A stretch of 64,000 bases of DNA. Source: Stagonosporopsis chrysanthemi. Its lineage: Eukaryota > Ascomycota > Dothideomycetes > Pleosporales > Didymellaceae. The number at the start of each line of letters is the position of its first letter. Position 1 is the first letter of the stretch. The position numbers were made by a program, and so were the translations under genes. Positions 1 to 10,687 of the stretch are shown here, piece after piece. A model generated the notes under the pieces. It did not search any database and was not told the DNA's origin. It was given only the letters and a program-made list of their open reading frames with translations. The DNA lies in contig JAFISE010000020.1 of assembly GCA_022560025.1 (NCBI GenBank), positions 224,511-288,510 on the forward strand, given 5' to 3'.

Positions 1-1595
1 TTCGCTTCTGCAAGCTTGGCGGCGTCCTTGGGTGACTGAATCTTCAGATCTTCGACGAGCTTCTTAGCACAGAGGTTGCCGTAGGTAGGAGTGTCAATGA
101 TGGGAAGGATATCGTCGAACTTGACCCACTCCTTCTGGATGCCGTAGTATTCGGCTTTCTTCGCCAGATCGAAAGATGTGATGTAGTCGTCGGGCGAGTC
201 GGAAGGAACGCAGGTAACGACCGCGGTACCCTTGGTGTCCTTGACGGTCTCCATAGGCAGAATGTAGACCTCCTTGTGAACTGAGAGAGGGGCATTGACG
301 GTTGTGCCGACAAGGTCCTTACCCTTGAAGGTCGCGATCTGGTTGATCTTGCCCTCCTCAGGGAAAGTGCCGGGTGTGCCAGGCTGGTAGCTCATGTTGC
401 GTGCCGCACGCTGACTGCACACGAAGTACTCGTTGTCCTTGACGTGGAACAATCCATATTCGATAGAGGGGCCGACGAAGCACGAGGTTTGGCCGTACAT
501 AGTCTCGGGTCTTAGGGTAGCGGGAACGAAGTATGCGTTGGCGCCCTCGGGGAGCTTTCCGTCGATGATAGCTTTTGCCGAGTCTGACCATGTGACTGCC
601 TTCATCTTCAAAGCTGTGTACTCCTGTACGCCAACACCCTCGCCAGATTGCCTGTCATGGTCCATACACGCCTGACCATCCTTGGGACTGTAGATTGTGT
701 ACCTCTTAGCAAAGATGATCTTGCCGAGCTCCTTGAGCTTGCGCATCTGCCATGCTACAAATGAGTCGTAGTACGGGTTAGCGTCTGTGGTGACGAACTG
801 TCGTCGCCAGTCTATCCTGGCACCGAAGTTTGTAAGATCGCGCTTTGCCAGCGGAGGGAAGAACTGGATCCAATGATACGGGTCGGCGAACTTGTGAATC
901 TCCTCAACCGGGATGCCTTGAGCAAGCATAATCTGGAACTGATACTTGGTCTTGATGGTCTTGGCGGCTGCTTTACCCTTGGTAGCCTTGAACTTTGTAA
1001 GGTCAGTCTTAGCCTCTGCCTGTGTAGGCGCAGGTGGCTCTTGTGGCGCGTCCATGACATCCTCAACAGGGCAGCGCTCAAAATGCTTGCCAAATTGCTC
1101 GACTTCCCTCACAAGCTTGTCTGCGCATGCCTATATAGTCAGCGTCTCTCGCCCGAATTTCAAGTGGATAGTGGGGCTCACTTTGATGGGCATGCCAGTC
1201 ACGTGGTAACCGAGTGGGAACAGAGTCCGCTTTCCAGTCATCCTTTGAAAACCAGCGGTGAACTCAACCTTCGACGCAGTGAATCCATGTCCGGCGTGGA
1301 GGGTTCCGTTCATGTACGGGTAGGCGAAGTTACCGAACCATTTTGGGTGCTTTGCGCGTAGGTCTTCCGGGTTGGTGTCGAATGGAACTTCTTCGAGAGA
1401 TGGTGCATCCGGCTGGAAAACCCCCTGCTCTTCCCACAATTTTTGATACTTCTTCTCAGCTTCGATCAAGGTGTCCCTCTTCTCTGTGTTCTCAATCTTG
1501 AGCGTCTTGTCCTGGGTTTCCTGCGGCTTGAGCAAGTCGATTGTCGCAGTAACAGCGTCCTTTGGGACGTCCTTTGGGACTGCTGCCTCCGCCAT
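1..1595 (-). CDS. CDC60: Leucine--tRNA ligase, cytosolic (5' part; gene continues past the left edge)
   Basis: Class I aminoacyl-tRNA synthetase that charges tRNA-Leu in the cytosol. Two exons are visible: 1182-1595 and 1-1130, separated by a 51-bp intron (1131-1181, GTGAGC donor, CTGAC branch, TATAG acceptor) that keeps the frame (GMPIK/ACADKL). The class I HIGH-type signature reads HAGH in the PYMNGTLHAGHGF context near residue 65. Further on, TLRPETMYGQT and the following region match the editing (CP1) domain of eukaryotic/archaeal LeuRS. There is no mitochondrial presequence. The reading frame extends upstream of 1595 only with non-ATG codons, so the ATG at 1595 (MAEAAVPKD) is the start. 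About 514 codons are present; the family has about 1,100 residues, so the C-terminal half, including KMSKS, lies outside the window. It is divergent from the gene at 1844 with about 250 bp between starts. Family assignment is very safe. Confidence 0.95.
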
Positions 1596-1843
1596 ATCTT
1601 TGAATGTTTGAAGTGGCAAAAGGGAGCGTGAGAAAGAAGCAGCTTGCTGGATGTGTCAAGGCGGGACACTGAATGACTGGGTAGCGCTTTGGCCGCCTCT
1701 CCAGCAAAAGTGCGATTGCCAAGCCTGGCTAGCGCGAGCCCTGCGCGCCGCTGCGGAGGTTTGTTCGAACATCGAGAATCGAGGACTGCTGCGCTGCTTT
1801 CAAAACCTTACTGTTGCCGATTGTCGCATACACGTCCGACGCC
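1596..1843. promoter_or_regulatory. Shared divergent promoter, LeuRS / membrane protein
   Basis: This is the only sequence between the start codons of two head-to-head genes (248 bp), so it must contain both 5' leaders and core promoters. I see no TATA box. Inferred from gene arrangement alone. Confidence 0.5.
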
Positions 1844-2320
1844 ATGTCGGCAATGGGCTTTATCAACCGCCTGCTGGGCAGGAAGCAGAGCAAGCTCCCG
1901 CCCTTCGACTTCTCCCGCAATCGATTCCCCGCAAAGAAGCAATGGCCGCCGAACCTCCGGGAGCTCACTGAGAAGCAACAATTCTACTTCGAGCGCAAAT
2001 TTAAGCGCCGCACACGTCTAAAGTCGATCAAGCCACTGTGGAACAAGTGGACCAAGATCGTGCAATGGAGCATGATTAGCTTCATCGTCGTGCACGGCGT
2101 CTTCTTCTACGACTTTGCAGCAGACCCGATGAACCCTACGCCTGGAAAACAGCCGTTTCAAGGACTGCGAGATAAGATGTGGGCGATACTGGGGAACTTT
2201 TATACACAGAGTCCATCTAAGGTCGGCGTGCCAGATCGGGGAGCGCGAAGGGTGGAACCGATGGGCAGCCCCCGGGCTGGCGTGGAGGAGTTCGACGACG
2301 CAAGTCCGAAGGCGGGCTGA
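1844..2320 (+). CDS. Small single-pass membrane protein, function unknown
   Basis: Intronless, 158 aa, starting at the ATG at 1844 (MSAMGF). The upstream in-frame extension begins with TTG and was not used. The N-terminal half is strongly basic (clusters such as ERKFKRRTRLK near residues 57-67). It is followed by one hydrophobic segment (VQWSMISFIVVHGVFFYDF, about residues 76-94) and a proline/glycine-rich tail that ends acidic. The layout (basic aromatic N-terminus, single TM, short tail) would suit a mitochondrial or ER tail-anchored-like protein. I do not recognise the family and assign no function. Its neighbour is the divergent LeuRS. Regular codon use and the clean ATG support it being a real gene. 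Confidence 0.75.
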   Translation: MSAMGFINRLLGRKQSKLPPFDFSRNRFPAKKQWPPNLRELTEKQQFYFERKFKRRTRLKSIKPLWNKWTKIVQWSMISFIVVHGVFFYDFAADPMNPTPGKQPFQGLRDKMWAILGNFYTQSPSKVGVPDRGARRVEPMGSPRAGVEEFDDASPKAG

Positions 2321-3009
2321 AATTGGAATTGGAATTGGAAGACAAGTCTCTGCATGTTAGCGACAGGAGTTTTGGAATGTAACAACAGATGTGAGCATAC
2401 ACAATACTGAACATGTTCAGTTAAGGTGCCTTGTAGGGGTGAAATGTTCGGCGAACGAGCCCAAGAGCCAAGGAAGAATATCTGCCGTGAATTGTTTGAA
2501 GGTGCCGTACTCAGAAAAGAGTTCCAGGGCAAGAGGCTACTCAGAGACCCCGGAATCTAGGCATCCGTAAGGAACAGAGCTCTCTTGGGTGAGGGTGGTC
2601 TTCAGACAAGAGTCGGTCTCACTGCTAGAGTTTTATCAGCCAGGAACGATTTTTGCTCTTCCCTATCTCCTGTACCACGACGGCTACACTAGCTGCAGCT
2701 AGTCGTGCTTGAAGGGGTCTATTGGGAACATCTTCTTGCAGCTCTTAGGTACAATTAGGCTGGTGAGAACAAACAACAAAGGACAACTATTTTGCATAGG
2801 TGGTACAAGAAGATCAGAAATGGGGTGAAGCTTGTCCATGGCTGATCGGAGCTGGAACCGAGTCACGACGATTAGCTTTGGTCACTACGTGTTCCTGTAC
2901 CGCTCAGCGCGCTTACATATCTTATTGCAATCTGATATGTACTCAAAGAAACCCAGAACATCTATTTCGCTGACTATGACTTGGCAATTGACTGTACACT
3001 CCGCAAAAC
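2321..3009. other. Convergent intergenic region
   Basis: Lies between the 3' ends of the membrane-protein gene and VMA2. It opens with a perfect AATTGG x3 microsatellite (2321-2340) directly after the stop codon. Otherwise it should hold the two 3' UTRs; no ORF here looks coding. Confidence 0.6.
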
Positions 3010-4919
3010 TTAAACGTCAATGAGGTTCTCGTCCTGCTGCCCATTCTGACTCTCGTTTTGGGCTGCGTTGTCCTTTGCATCTTTCGCAGCCGCAGTCTTC
3101 TTGCTGTCACCCTGACCGCGACTTCTCTGGTAGTACTGGTCAAGAACCTTGGCAGGAATACGGTTGAGAAGCTCCTTGGGGAAGATACGGAGCAGAGACC
3201 ATGCAAGGTCAAGCGACTCGAAGATGGTTCGAGACTCGTATGCGCCCTGAGCGATGAAAGAGCGCTCGAACTTCTCGAGGAACTCCAGAGACAGCTTGTC
3301 CTCCGAAGACAAAGCCTCCTCACCAACGACTGCCTTCATAGCAGCGGCATCACGACCAATGGCGTACTTGGCGTACAGTTGGTTGGAAACATCGCCGTGA
3401 TCCTTTCGGGTGCGACCCTCACCGATAGCAGACTTCATGAGACGAGAGAGCGAGGGCAGGACGTTGATCGGGGGGTAGATGCCCTTGTTGTACAGCTGAC
3501 GATCGATGAAGATCTGACCTTCCGTGATGTAGCCTGTCAAATCAGGGATGGGATGTGTGATATCTGCATAAAGTCAGCTCGTGCGCCGTTGAAAACAAAA
3601 TGAGGCGGTGCTCACCATCGTTGGGCATGGTCAGGATGGGAATCTGGGTGATGGAGCCATTTCGGCCCTCGACACGACCAGCTCGCTCGTAGATGGTCGA
3701 CAAATCCGTGTACATGTAACCAGGGTAACCACGACGACCGGGGACCTCTTCACGGGCAGCAGACACCTCACGGAGGGCATCGCAGTAGGACGACAAGTCG
3801 GTCAAGATGACCAGGACGTGCTTCTCGAGCTGATAAGCATAGTACTCGGCGGTGGTCAGGGCGAGACGAGGGGTAATGATACGTTCGATGCTGTTGCGCG
3901 TCAGTAAGTCGGCCTGAAGCTGTGATGGGCACTCACGTAGGGTCGTTCGCCAAGTTCAAGAAAAGCGTGACACGCTCCATACTGCCGTTCTCCTCGAAAT
4001 CCCTTGTGAAGAAACGGGCCGTCTCCAAGTTGACACCCATAGCACCGAAAACGATAGAGAAGTTGTCTGCGTGTCCATCATGTACGCCTTTGTCGACCCT
4101 GGTGGGTCCGCTGACCAAACTGGCCTGTCGGCAAATCTGGGCGGCGATCTCGTTGTGAGGCAGACCGGACGACGAGAAGATAGGGATCTTCTGGCCACGG
4201 GCAATCGAGTTCATGGTGTCGATGGCAGAGATACCGGTAGAGATCATTTCCTCGGGGTACACCTGATGGGGTCAGTTGCATACTGAGATTTACTGCAGGA
4301 CGACGTCTTACACGCGAGTATGGGTTGATGGGGCTACCGTTGATATCAAGGTAGTCCTCAGCAAGCACTTTGGGACCCTTGTCAATGGCCTTTCCAGATC
4401 CATCGAAGATACGGCCCAACATGTCCTCGGAGACACCAAGCTTCAAACTGTGCCCTGTGAACTCGACTTTGGTCTGTAGTTGTCAGATCTGTGCTCCAAA
4501 AGCCGTGAATTCGCGTGTACCTTCTGGACATCGATGCCAGATGTGCCTTCAAAGACCTGGATCGCAGTTAGGGGCGTGTTGGATTCGAATATTGGAAGCC
4601 AAGTGTACCTGGACAATAGCGCGGTCACCTGCAAGCTGAGATTAGCTTCTGCGCGACGGTGCAGGAGTGCGCCAGCTTACCTCGAGCTTCGAGGACCTGT
4701 CCAGAGCGCTCGGTGCCATCAGGCAGCGTGAGAGAGACAATCTCATTGAACCGGGGGAATTTGACCTGTCCACCCAGTGTGTAAGCGGATATCAGACTGC
4801 GCCTGTCTTCGATGGCTGCGTACGTTGTCGAGGATGACCAGAGGGCCGTTCACGCCGCCGATGGTGTTGTACCGTATCCGTGGCTGGACGGACATCATGC
4901 GGGGGTCGAGGCTGGCCAT
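3010..4919 (-). CDS. VMA2: V-type proton ATPase subunit B (non-catalytic, V1 sector)
   Basis: Subunit B alternates with catalytic subunit A in the V1 hexamer that drives vacuolar and endosomal acidification. I reconstruct eight exons: 4824-4919, 4681-4765, 4609-4628, 4521-4556, 4312-4473, 3937-4262, 3616-3890 and 3010-3563. All have GT-AG introns of 46-58 bp, and together they give 517 aa, the normal family size (yeast Vma2 is 517). Family landmarks in order: RIRYNTIGGVNGPLVILDN, LTLPDGTERSGQVLEARG, VFEGTSGIDVQKTKVEF, SEDMLGRIFDGSG, YPEEMISTGISAIDTMNSI, SSSGLPHNEIAAQICRQA, TIERIITPRLALTTAEYYA and LREVSAAREEVPGRRGYPGY. The P-loop is absent, as expected for B. Exons 3 and 4 are micro-exons of 20 and 36 nt. 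The start is the ATG at 4919 (MASLDPRMM). The C-terminal tail after QRSRGQG is acidic and Gln/Asn-rich, and ends LIDV. A short upstream coding exon cannot be excluded. Confidence 0.96.
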
Positions 4920-7137
4920 TTTGGCGGTGTTGATGAGCAGTTCGCGGGGGTTCGTGTCGCTCGGAGGCAAAGAGTTCGGCGGGCGCAATAGGCGGTGGTC
5001 CTCGTTGGTCTGGGTGACGAAGTTGGAGGTGGGCGAGCTAGTGTTGGAACGTCGGTGCGCTATGACGATTGCCGTAGATAGCTTCAAGCCGCAGCGCTGC
5101 GTGTGCACACTGCTGCAGACTGCACCAGCACAATCTACCATGGGAATTCAAACGTCCAAAGCTGGTTTGCATTTACGTGATGCAAGGCAGATGGCAACTG
5201 CATTTCTTCTGCCATGTGTTGTTGCAAGCAGGAGCTCTTGAGCCAGCCAGTAGACAATAGGAACGCGTCGTCCTCACATACAAAGGCATACAACACACAT
5301 GCTGACGGATGTCAAATTCAAAAAAAAAGTTATCATTCAAGTCTACACTCTCTAAGATAATCCGTCCATCGCTACACTCATACCAACTCCAAAACTAAGG
5401 GTATCATCGTGCAAGTGTTGAGCGTGCGCGGGGGTCGAATTTGGACATCTATGATGCTTGTTAGCGAGTGCTTCAGAAGAGCATACTGCGAAGCATTTCG
5501 TGTAAAGTGCCAAAGGTCAGACATCCAAGGAAGACATTCGTATTGCGTTCAGAGTCTCAGTTAAGGTTCATAGGTCGAGACTAACGTGGAAACTGCGAAT
5601 AGTGGAAGATTTCATCATATAGATGGCGGTGGGAAAGTAGGAAGTAATGTGTAACGTACCATGACCACAGCTGCACGAGCTGGCAATGACTGGAGGTCAG
5701 TAGCGAACAAACGCGCAGGCGCTGACACGAGTGCTGCACGCGGCGGCAGGCAGCGATTCTACGTGTACTCGGGAGCCACCTCAGACATGTCAGGTGTGTG
5801 GGTCGCAGTCGAGCTTCTACTGTATCTGTGCTGGGCTGTTAGCGTTGTGAAGCCCGGGATCTAGCAGCAAAGAAGAGTAGATGTGGAGGTCAGACAACAG
5901 TACTGGCAAGTAGCAGTCGCCCGGCGAAGGGCAACCGAACAGCGCTGCTTTCTTCAAGGTCGAATCGGATTGGAAAAGAAGTTGCATGAGTATCATCTCG
6001 CCAAGTGTGCGAAAAGCTGGAAAAAGACGTGCGGTGCGGACTTACTCGGCAGTGTGGCCTGGGAGAGCCCAACACGAGGCTCACAGGCGGCGCCGGCGTG
6101 CTCAACGCGACATGGCACTGCGAGAAACTCGGTGTTGGGCTGGTGTCGAAAAGTTGTTGGCGAAGAAAGTGCAGAAGGCGCTGGAGAAAAGTGAGGGCTG
6201 TGTTAGCGTGGCCGCCAAGGCCTGGCCCGATTCAGAAGGCGTCACCGCCGCCAGCAGGCTGTGGGTACGGCCTCATTACCGTGGCTCGTGGCTGCTACAA
6301 GAGCATTGCTGCAGACAGAGTCCAAAGCCCGACGCGCGATCCAGTCTTCTCGTCCGCCGCGCAGACGTCTTGTGGTTGCGGAAGCGTGCTGCGAGTGCAA
6401 ACCACGCTGTCCCGGTTCCAGGCCAGCCATCCCCTAGCCGCTTCTTCGCACGTCTCCGCAGATCACCTTTGACACCACCACCATCGAGCGCCCGTGTTCC
6501 TGGCACCACCTCAGGCCTTGGACCCTCTGCGCCCGGCAGACGCCTCGTCGCATACTCGTCCGCGACCCATCGACCTGCCCAGCGCCCATTGCGGCCGTTC
6601 TCCTGTTACCGGGGCTCGCTTTATCTTCGCTCTGCTGGCGGACCGGCTGCGACAACACCGCACCGCACGACCCCATATAGCGCCAGCACCCGCACCAGCC
6701 CTCAACACCCACCCACACCACCACCCCGCGCGCCTGCGAGCCTGCGCCGCCCATCCGCGCGCCCCGGCCGCCCGTCAGGCTTAGTTGTCGTCTCTCCGCT
6801 GCAGCACTTGCCGCTCGCCGACCAACGCGGCGCCTGTCACGCCGATCGCGACTTCCGCGCGGGCATCCCACACCTCACCGTCGCCGCGCTCTCGCGTGCC
6901 AGACGTGCAACGTTACCTACCAGCTGGATCGCTGTATCGACACGCGGTTGCTCTTGACCTTTTCCTTGGCACTGTCGCCGCCGGTCGCGCATGCTGTGTG
7001 AGCGATAGCAGTACGGACCACGCACCCCGTCACTCGGCCATTTCCAATCCCCCGTCGCGTTCTCCGCCCCTGCTCCACCCGGTAGGTCCCCCAAGCCGGA
7101 CAGCAACGCGCCTTTTTGCGCACATTGAGCGAACAAG
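4920..7137. promoter_or_regulatory. Long intergenic / leader region between VMA2 and the ptaB-like gene
   Basis: A 2.2-kb stretch without a convincing gene. The left part (to about 5,300) should contain the VMA2 leader and promoter. From about 6,430 to the ATG at 7138 the plus strand is pyrimidine- and CA/CC-rich, as in fungal 5' leaders, and carries several short upstream ORFs. Long ORFs in several frames on both strands encode Arg/Pro/Ser-rich sequence and look like composition artefacts. Probably a long promoter and 5' UTR for the LIM-binding gene; inference. Confidence 0.5.
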
Positions 7138-7789
7138 ATGATGACGACAAGCTATCCGCATAACGGTGGCATGCACCCTCAAGGGTTGCCGCCCGGGCAC
7201 CCCATGGCAGGGGGAGGCCCGAACCCTGGCCAGCATATGCCGCCAGGTATGCATCCAGGTGTATCAGGCCCACCCGTGAGCCAGGCAGGGCCTATGATGG
7301 GCATGCAACCAGGCATGGGGCCAAATGCTCACGCGCTATCCCACCTGCAGCCCCAGCAGGCGCAAATGTTCCAGCAGCAACAACAGCACCCTTCGATGAG
7401 TGAGTCAAACCCTCTTGCGCTTCCATTTCATCGACTGACAGCACTCCGCAGTGAACCCAGCCATGTTGCAACGCCAGGCTCATCTCCAGCAGCAGGCTTA
7501 CATGCGACAACAACAATCGCAACAAATGCAACAACAGCAAGGTGGCATGGGCATGGGCTTTCCAAATACAATGGGAGGCATGACCCCGCAGCAGATGCAG
7601 CAGATACGGGCGCAGCAGCAGATGGCACAGGGACAACCATTTGTCCAGCTGCCGCCACACATATTACAACAGCAACAGCAGTTGGCGAATCAACAAGGCG
7701 GCAATCCTCATCAAGCTGCTGCTATGGCACAGGCGCAAGCTGCGCATCAGGCCCAGCAAGCTCAGCAGCAGCAAGCTCAGCAACAACAA

Positions 7790-7824
<35 letters not shown>

Positions 7825-9590
7825 CTTGCAGCAGCAACAGGCAATCGCGATGCAGCACGCGCAATCCCAATCAAGCAACCACAGTCAATCAGGGAATCAA
7901 GGGCCACCGACAACGTCGCAGCCACAACAACAACAAGGGCCGTTACGTCCACCATCCGCCATGAGCCACCAGGGTCAAGCGTCACCTGCTGCTCAGCCTC
8001 AACCCCCTCAACAGCCGCAGCCGCAGCAGCAGCCGCAACAGCAGCAGCAGCCGCCGCAGCCACAACCGCAACAGTCGGGACCTCAACCTCAACAGCAGAC
8101 ACCGGCACCAGCCCAGCCGCCGAGTCTGCCCCAACAGCCCGGCCAGCAACCCCAGAACCAAGCTCAGATGCAACAGCGCAACGCTGCAATGGCACAACAA
8201 GCCCAAGCCCACGCACAAAGCCAAGCACAAGCACAAGCGCAAGCTCGGTCGCTTGCAATGATGAAGCAGAACCAAGCGCAATCTGATGGGCAAGGAACAT
8301 TGAAGCTGATGAATTTCGTGGATCGGCTAGGCAAATTCAACGTAAGTGCAGTGGTGCTGTTTGCAGACATAAGCTAACACAAATAGTCGTCTCGTGGAGA
8401 ACAGAACCAGGTGTCTTTGTGGCAAGGCTTCGTGGATAAGTTCTTCAACGAGAGTGGTTCGTTCATACACGTGCTCTATTCAACATCGGCAGAACGAACG
8501 AAACAATTTGAAATTGTTTGCGCTGCGTTACCACGCTACTTTTACACGGTCTTCAACACGGACATCCAGAACATTCAAATCACGTTGGATGGAGCCAAGG
8601 AAAACAACGGTCCCTCGGAGACTAAGGTCACCTGCGATCGCGCAAAGTTTATATACACCTACGAAAACCAGTGCCAGGTATATTCCCTCTCAACCGTTTG
8701 CATAAGCTTCGCACTAATCATATTGACAGGTCGTCTACACTGGAAAGCTAACAGCATTCTGGTCAGGCTCTGACAAGATGGAGTGGCTACAATTTGAAGG
8801 AACAGGACACCAACAGTATATTCCACGAAATGCTCTCGAGCAACTATTTCAGCAACCATCGCCCAACCCAATGAACCCGAACCAGTCTCCGCGCATGAAC
8901 AAAAATTCAGCCAAGAACAAGCAGCTTCAACAGCGTAACGCACTCGAGCCCCCTGAGTCGTATCTGCCTCTGTCCAAACTGCTCAGTACTGGCGTCACCG
9001 ACCTAGGCATACCTCCTGCACTGCAGCATTATCTCGAGGTCAGCATCTCTCAACGCTTTCAACCTGTGTACCGACACTGACCGGACCAGATTTACGAAAC
9101 GATGAACAACATGTCAAGCTTGATGACCCACTATCTTGAGAGCTCCACCATGAAACCTAGCGAGGCGCTCGAGTCCTGGAACAGCATGATGCAAACAACG
9201 TCCGGCGCCATGGTCCAGCAAAATCCACAGATGCAAGGTCAGCAGAACCCTGGCCAGCAGCAAGGAAATATGCCGCCAGGAGTACGCGGACCCCAAGGTC
9301 CGGGTCAGCCCGGGCAACCAATGTTCATGTCACCAGCTATGGCCAATCAGTTACTGCCTAACGGAGCTATGAATGGATCGCCTCATATGATGCACACGCC
9401 CTCACCTGCATCCCATCAGATGGTCAAACAACAGAGTCAAAACTCCCATACGGCGAGCGTCAATACCTCGCCTAACATCACTGGGAAACGAAGGCGGAGC
9501 ACCGTCAAGATAGATCAGGACGATGACGGCCCCAAGATTAAGCAGAGTCCGCGAGTTGGAGGTGGAAAGAGAATGAAGGCAGGCAATTAA
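7138..9590 (+). CDS. ptaB: LIM-domain-binding (LDB/Mfg1/PtaB-type) transcriptional co-regulator
   Basis: Members of this fungal LDB family pair with LisH/Flo8-type factors (SomA in Aspergillus, Flo8 in yeasts) to control adhesion, filamentation and biofilm genes. There are five exons: 7138-7399, 7452-8341, 8387-8677, 8730-9038 and 9090-9590. All junctions are GT-AG, and the frame closes to 750 aa. The N-terminus is Gly/Pro/Met-rich. From about residue 95 to 350 it is dominated by glutamine, including a near-pure CAG/CAA tract near residues 193-215. The LIM-binding domain follows at about residues 375-590, with LMNFVDRLGKFN and VSLWQGFVDKFFNESGSF split across the exon 2/3 junction and later ALPRYFYTVFNTDIQNIQI. 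The tail holds a basic, NLS-like KRRRS and a terminal KRMK. The start is the first ATG of a continuous exon. The repeat length is probably polymorphic between strains. Confidence 0.9.
7755..7840 (+). repeat. CAG/CAA glutamine-coding microsatellite
   Basis: Trinucleotide run inside exon 2 of the ptaB-like gene, with an uninterrupted CAG stretch near 7796-7822 flanked by CAA/CAG mixtures. It encodes polyglutamine in the true frame and is open in other frames as poly-Ser/Ala (plus) and poly-Leu (minus). Several long shadow ORFs overlap it for that reason. Confidence 0.9.
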
Positions 9591-10687
9591 GCTGCTCCAT
9601 TCTTGATCTTTGCTCAAGTTTATTGCTGTCGACAGACGTTTCCGTTCTCGCAAGCACGGAATTAGCAACGTCTGGTCTGCCTCCTGCTGTCTTGAGCAAC
9701 CTTTCCCTGTTGCGCCTCGGTCTTGCTTCGTCCATCGGCAGTTGTAAGTCATGGTTGACCGCGGGCATTGCAACAGCGAGAGTCAAGCCTGAACTCTTGA
9801 CTTCTTGTTGCCCTACTGCCCGGCATCACACCTTTGATCATGTTCAGCGCGGCGTTTCGACTTTCAGTCTTATCATCATTTTCTACACCATCTCATCCGG
9901 CGTACGCTATCTTTCACCATTGGGCGGAATACCTGTCGTTGTTGTTGTTGTTCTTCCATGCGCCATCTCATCGATCATCTTCCTGTTGGCGTCAACGGCA
10001 TTCTGTGCGCATATCCTCATTGCTCACTGTTTGAGTTATATAATCACTTCCTGTACATTACGGTATGCTCATGCGGGCGCGTTCCTGCAACACGCGTCGG
10101 TGCGATAGGAAAAGCATCATGGTTTGGATACGTGAAGAGAAATATCGAAATGGCTTTATACGGAATTTAAGACTTAACGACCACACTCTTCAAATCCGTC
10201 TTTAAATATGGATTACACTGCTTATGTTTACTAATCAGATGTATAGTGGGGACGCACTGCTCTGTCCCATGACGTGAGCAATATATCAAGAGCAACCAAG
10301 TGTCAATTCTCGGGCGTGGTAGACTATGAGCGGTTTCGCTCAGATCATGTAAGTGTGAGAAGCTTTCGGGTGCAAATCGCGATGCGAAGAGAACTCGTCA
10401 TCTCGCGTTATTTTATTGACTTCACTAGCAAAGGCGTCGAGCAGGATACGGATCTCGAAAGCCACTACACACACATCGCAGCAGGGACAAACAGGGAGTT
10501 TTCAGTGGTCCTAGATGGAGCATAGCAGCGTGTTGAGTATCGATGAAGGAGCATCATCACAGTGTCCTGCGTAGCAAACTGGAGGGTGTATTCATGCGGC
10601 GATGGTGCGTTTGCCCATCGCCAGCAGTAGAGTTACAAAAGGTATGAACAGTGATTATACAAACAAGGGCTACACTCGCACGCCGGC
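9591..10687. other. Convergent intergenic region, ptaB / bL28m
   Basis: About 1.1 kb between two convergent stop codons. The first several hundred bases are T-rich with (GTT)n near 9941-9951, as expected of a 3' UTR. No coding signal or RNA gene is seen. Confidence 0.5.

Noticed and set aside
1596..1619. Upstream extension of LeuRS (MPLQTFKD)
   Set aside because: The first codon is TTG, not ATG; the next in-frame ATG at 1595 fits family N-termini.
5986..6957. 323-codon ORF upstream of the ptaB-like gene
   Set aside because: Its Arg/Ser/Pro/Ala composition matches the CT/GC-rich leader, long ORFs occur in several frames over the same bases, and no motif or splice structure supports it.
7664..8300. 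Poly-Leu, poly-Ser and poly-Ala ORFs around the CAG tract
   Set aside because: Frame shadows of the glutamine repeat in the LIM-binding gene; the true frame is fixed by the conserved C-terminal domain and exon phases.
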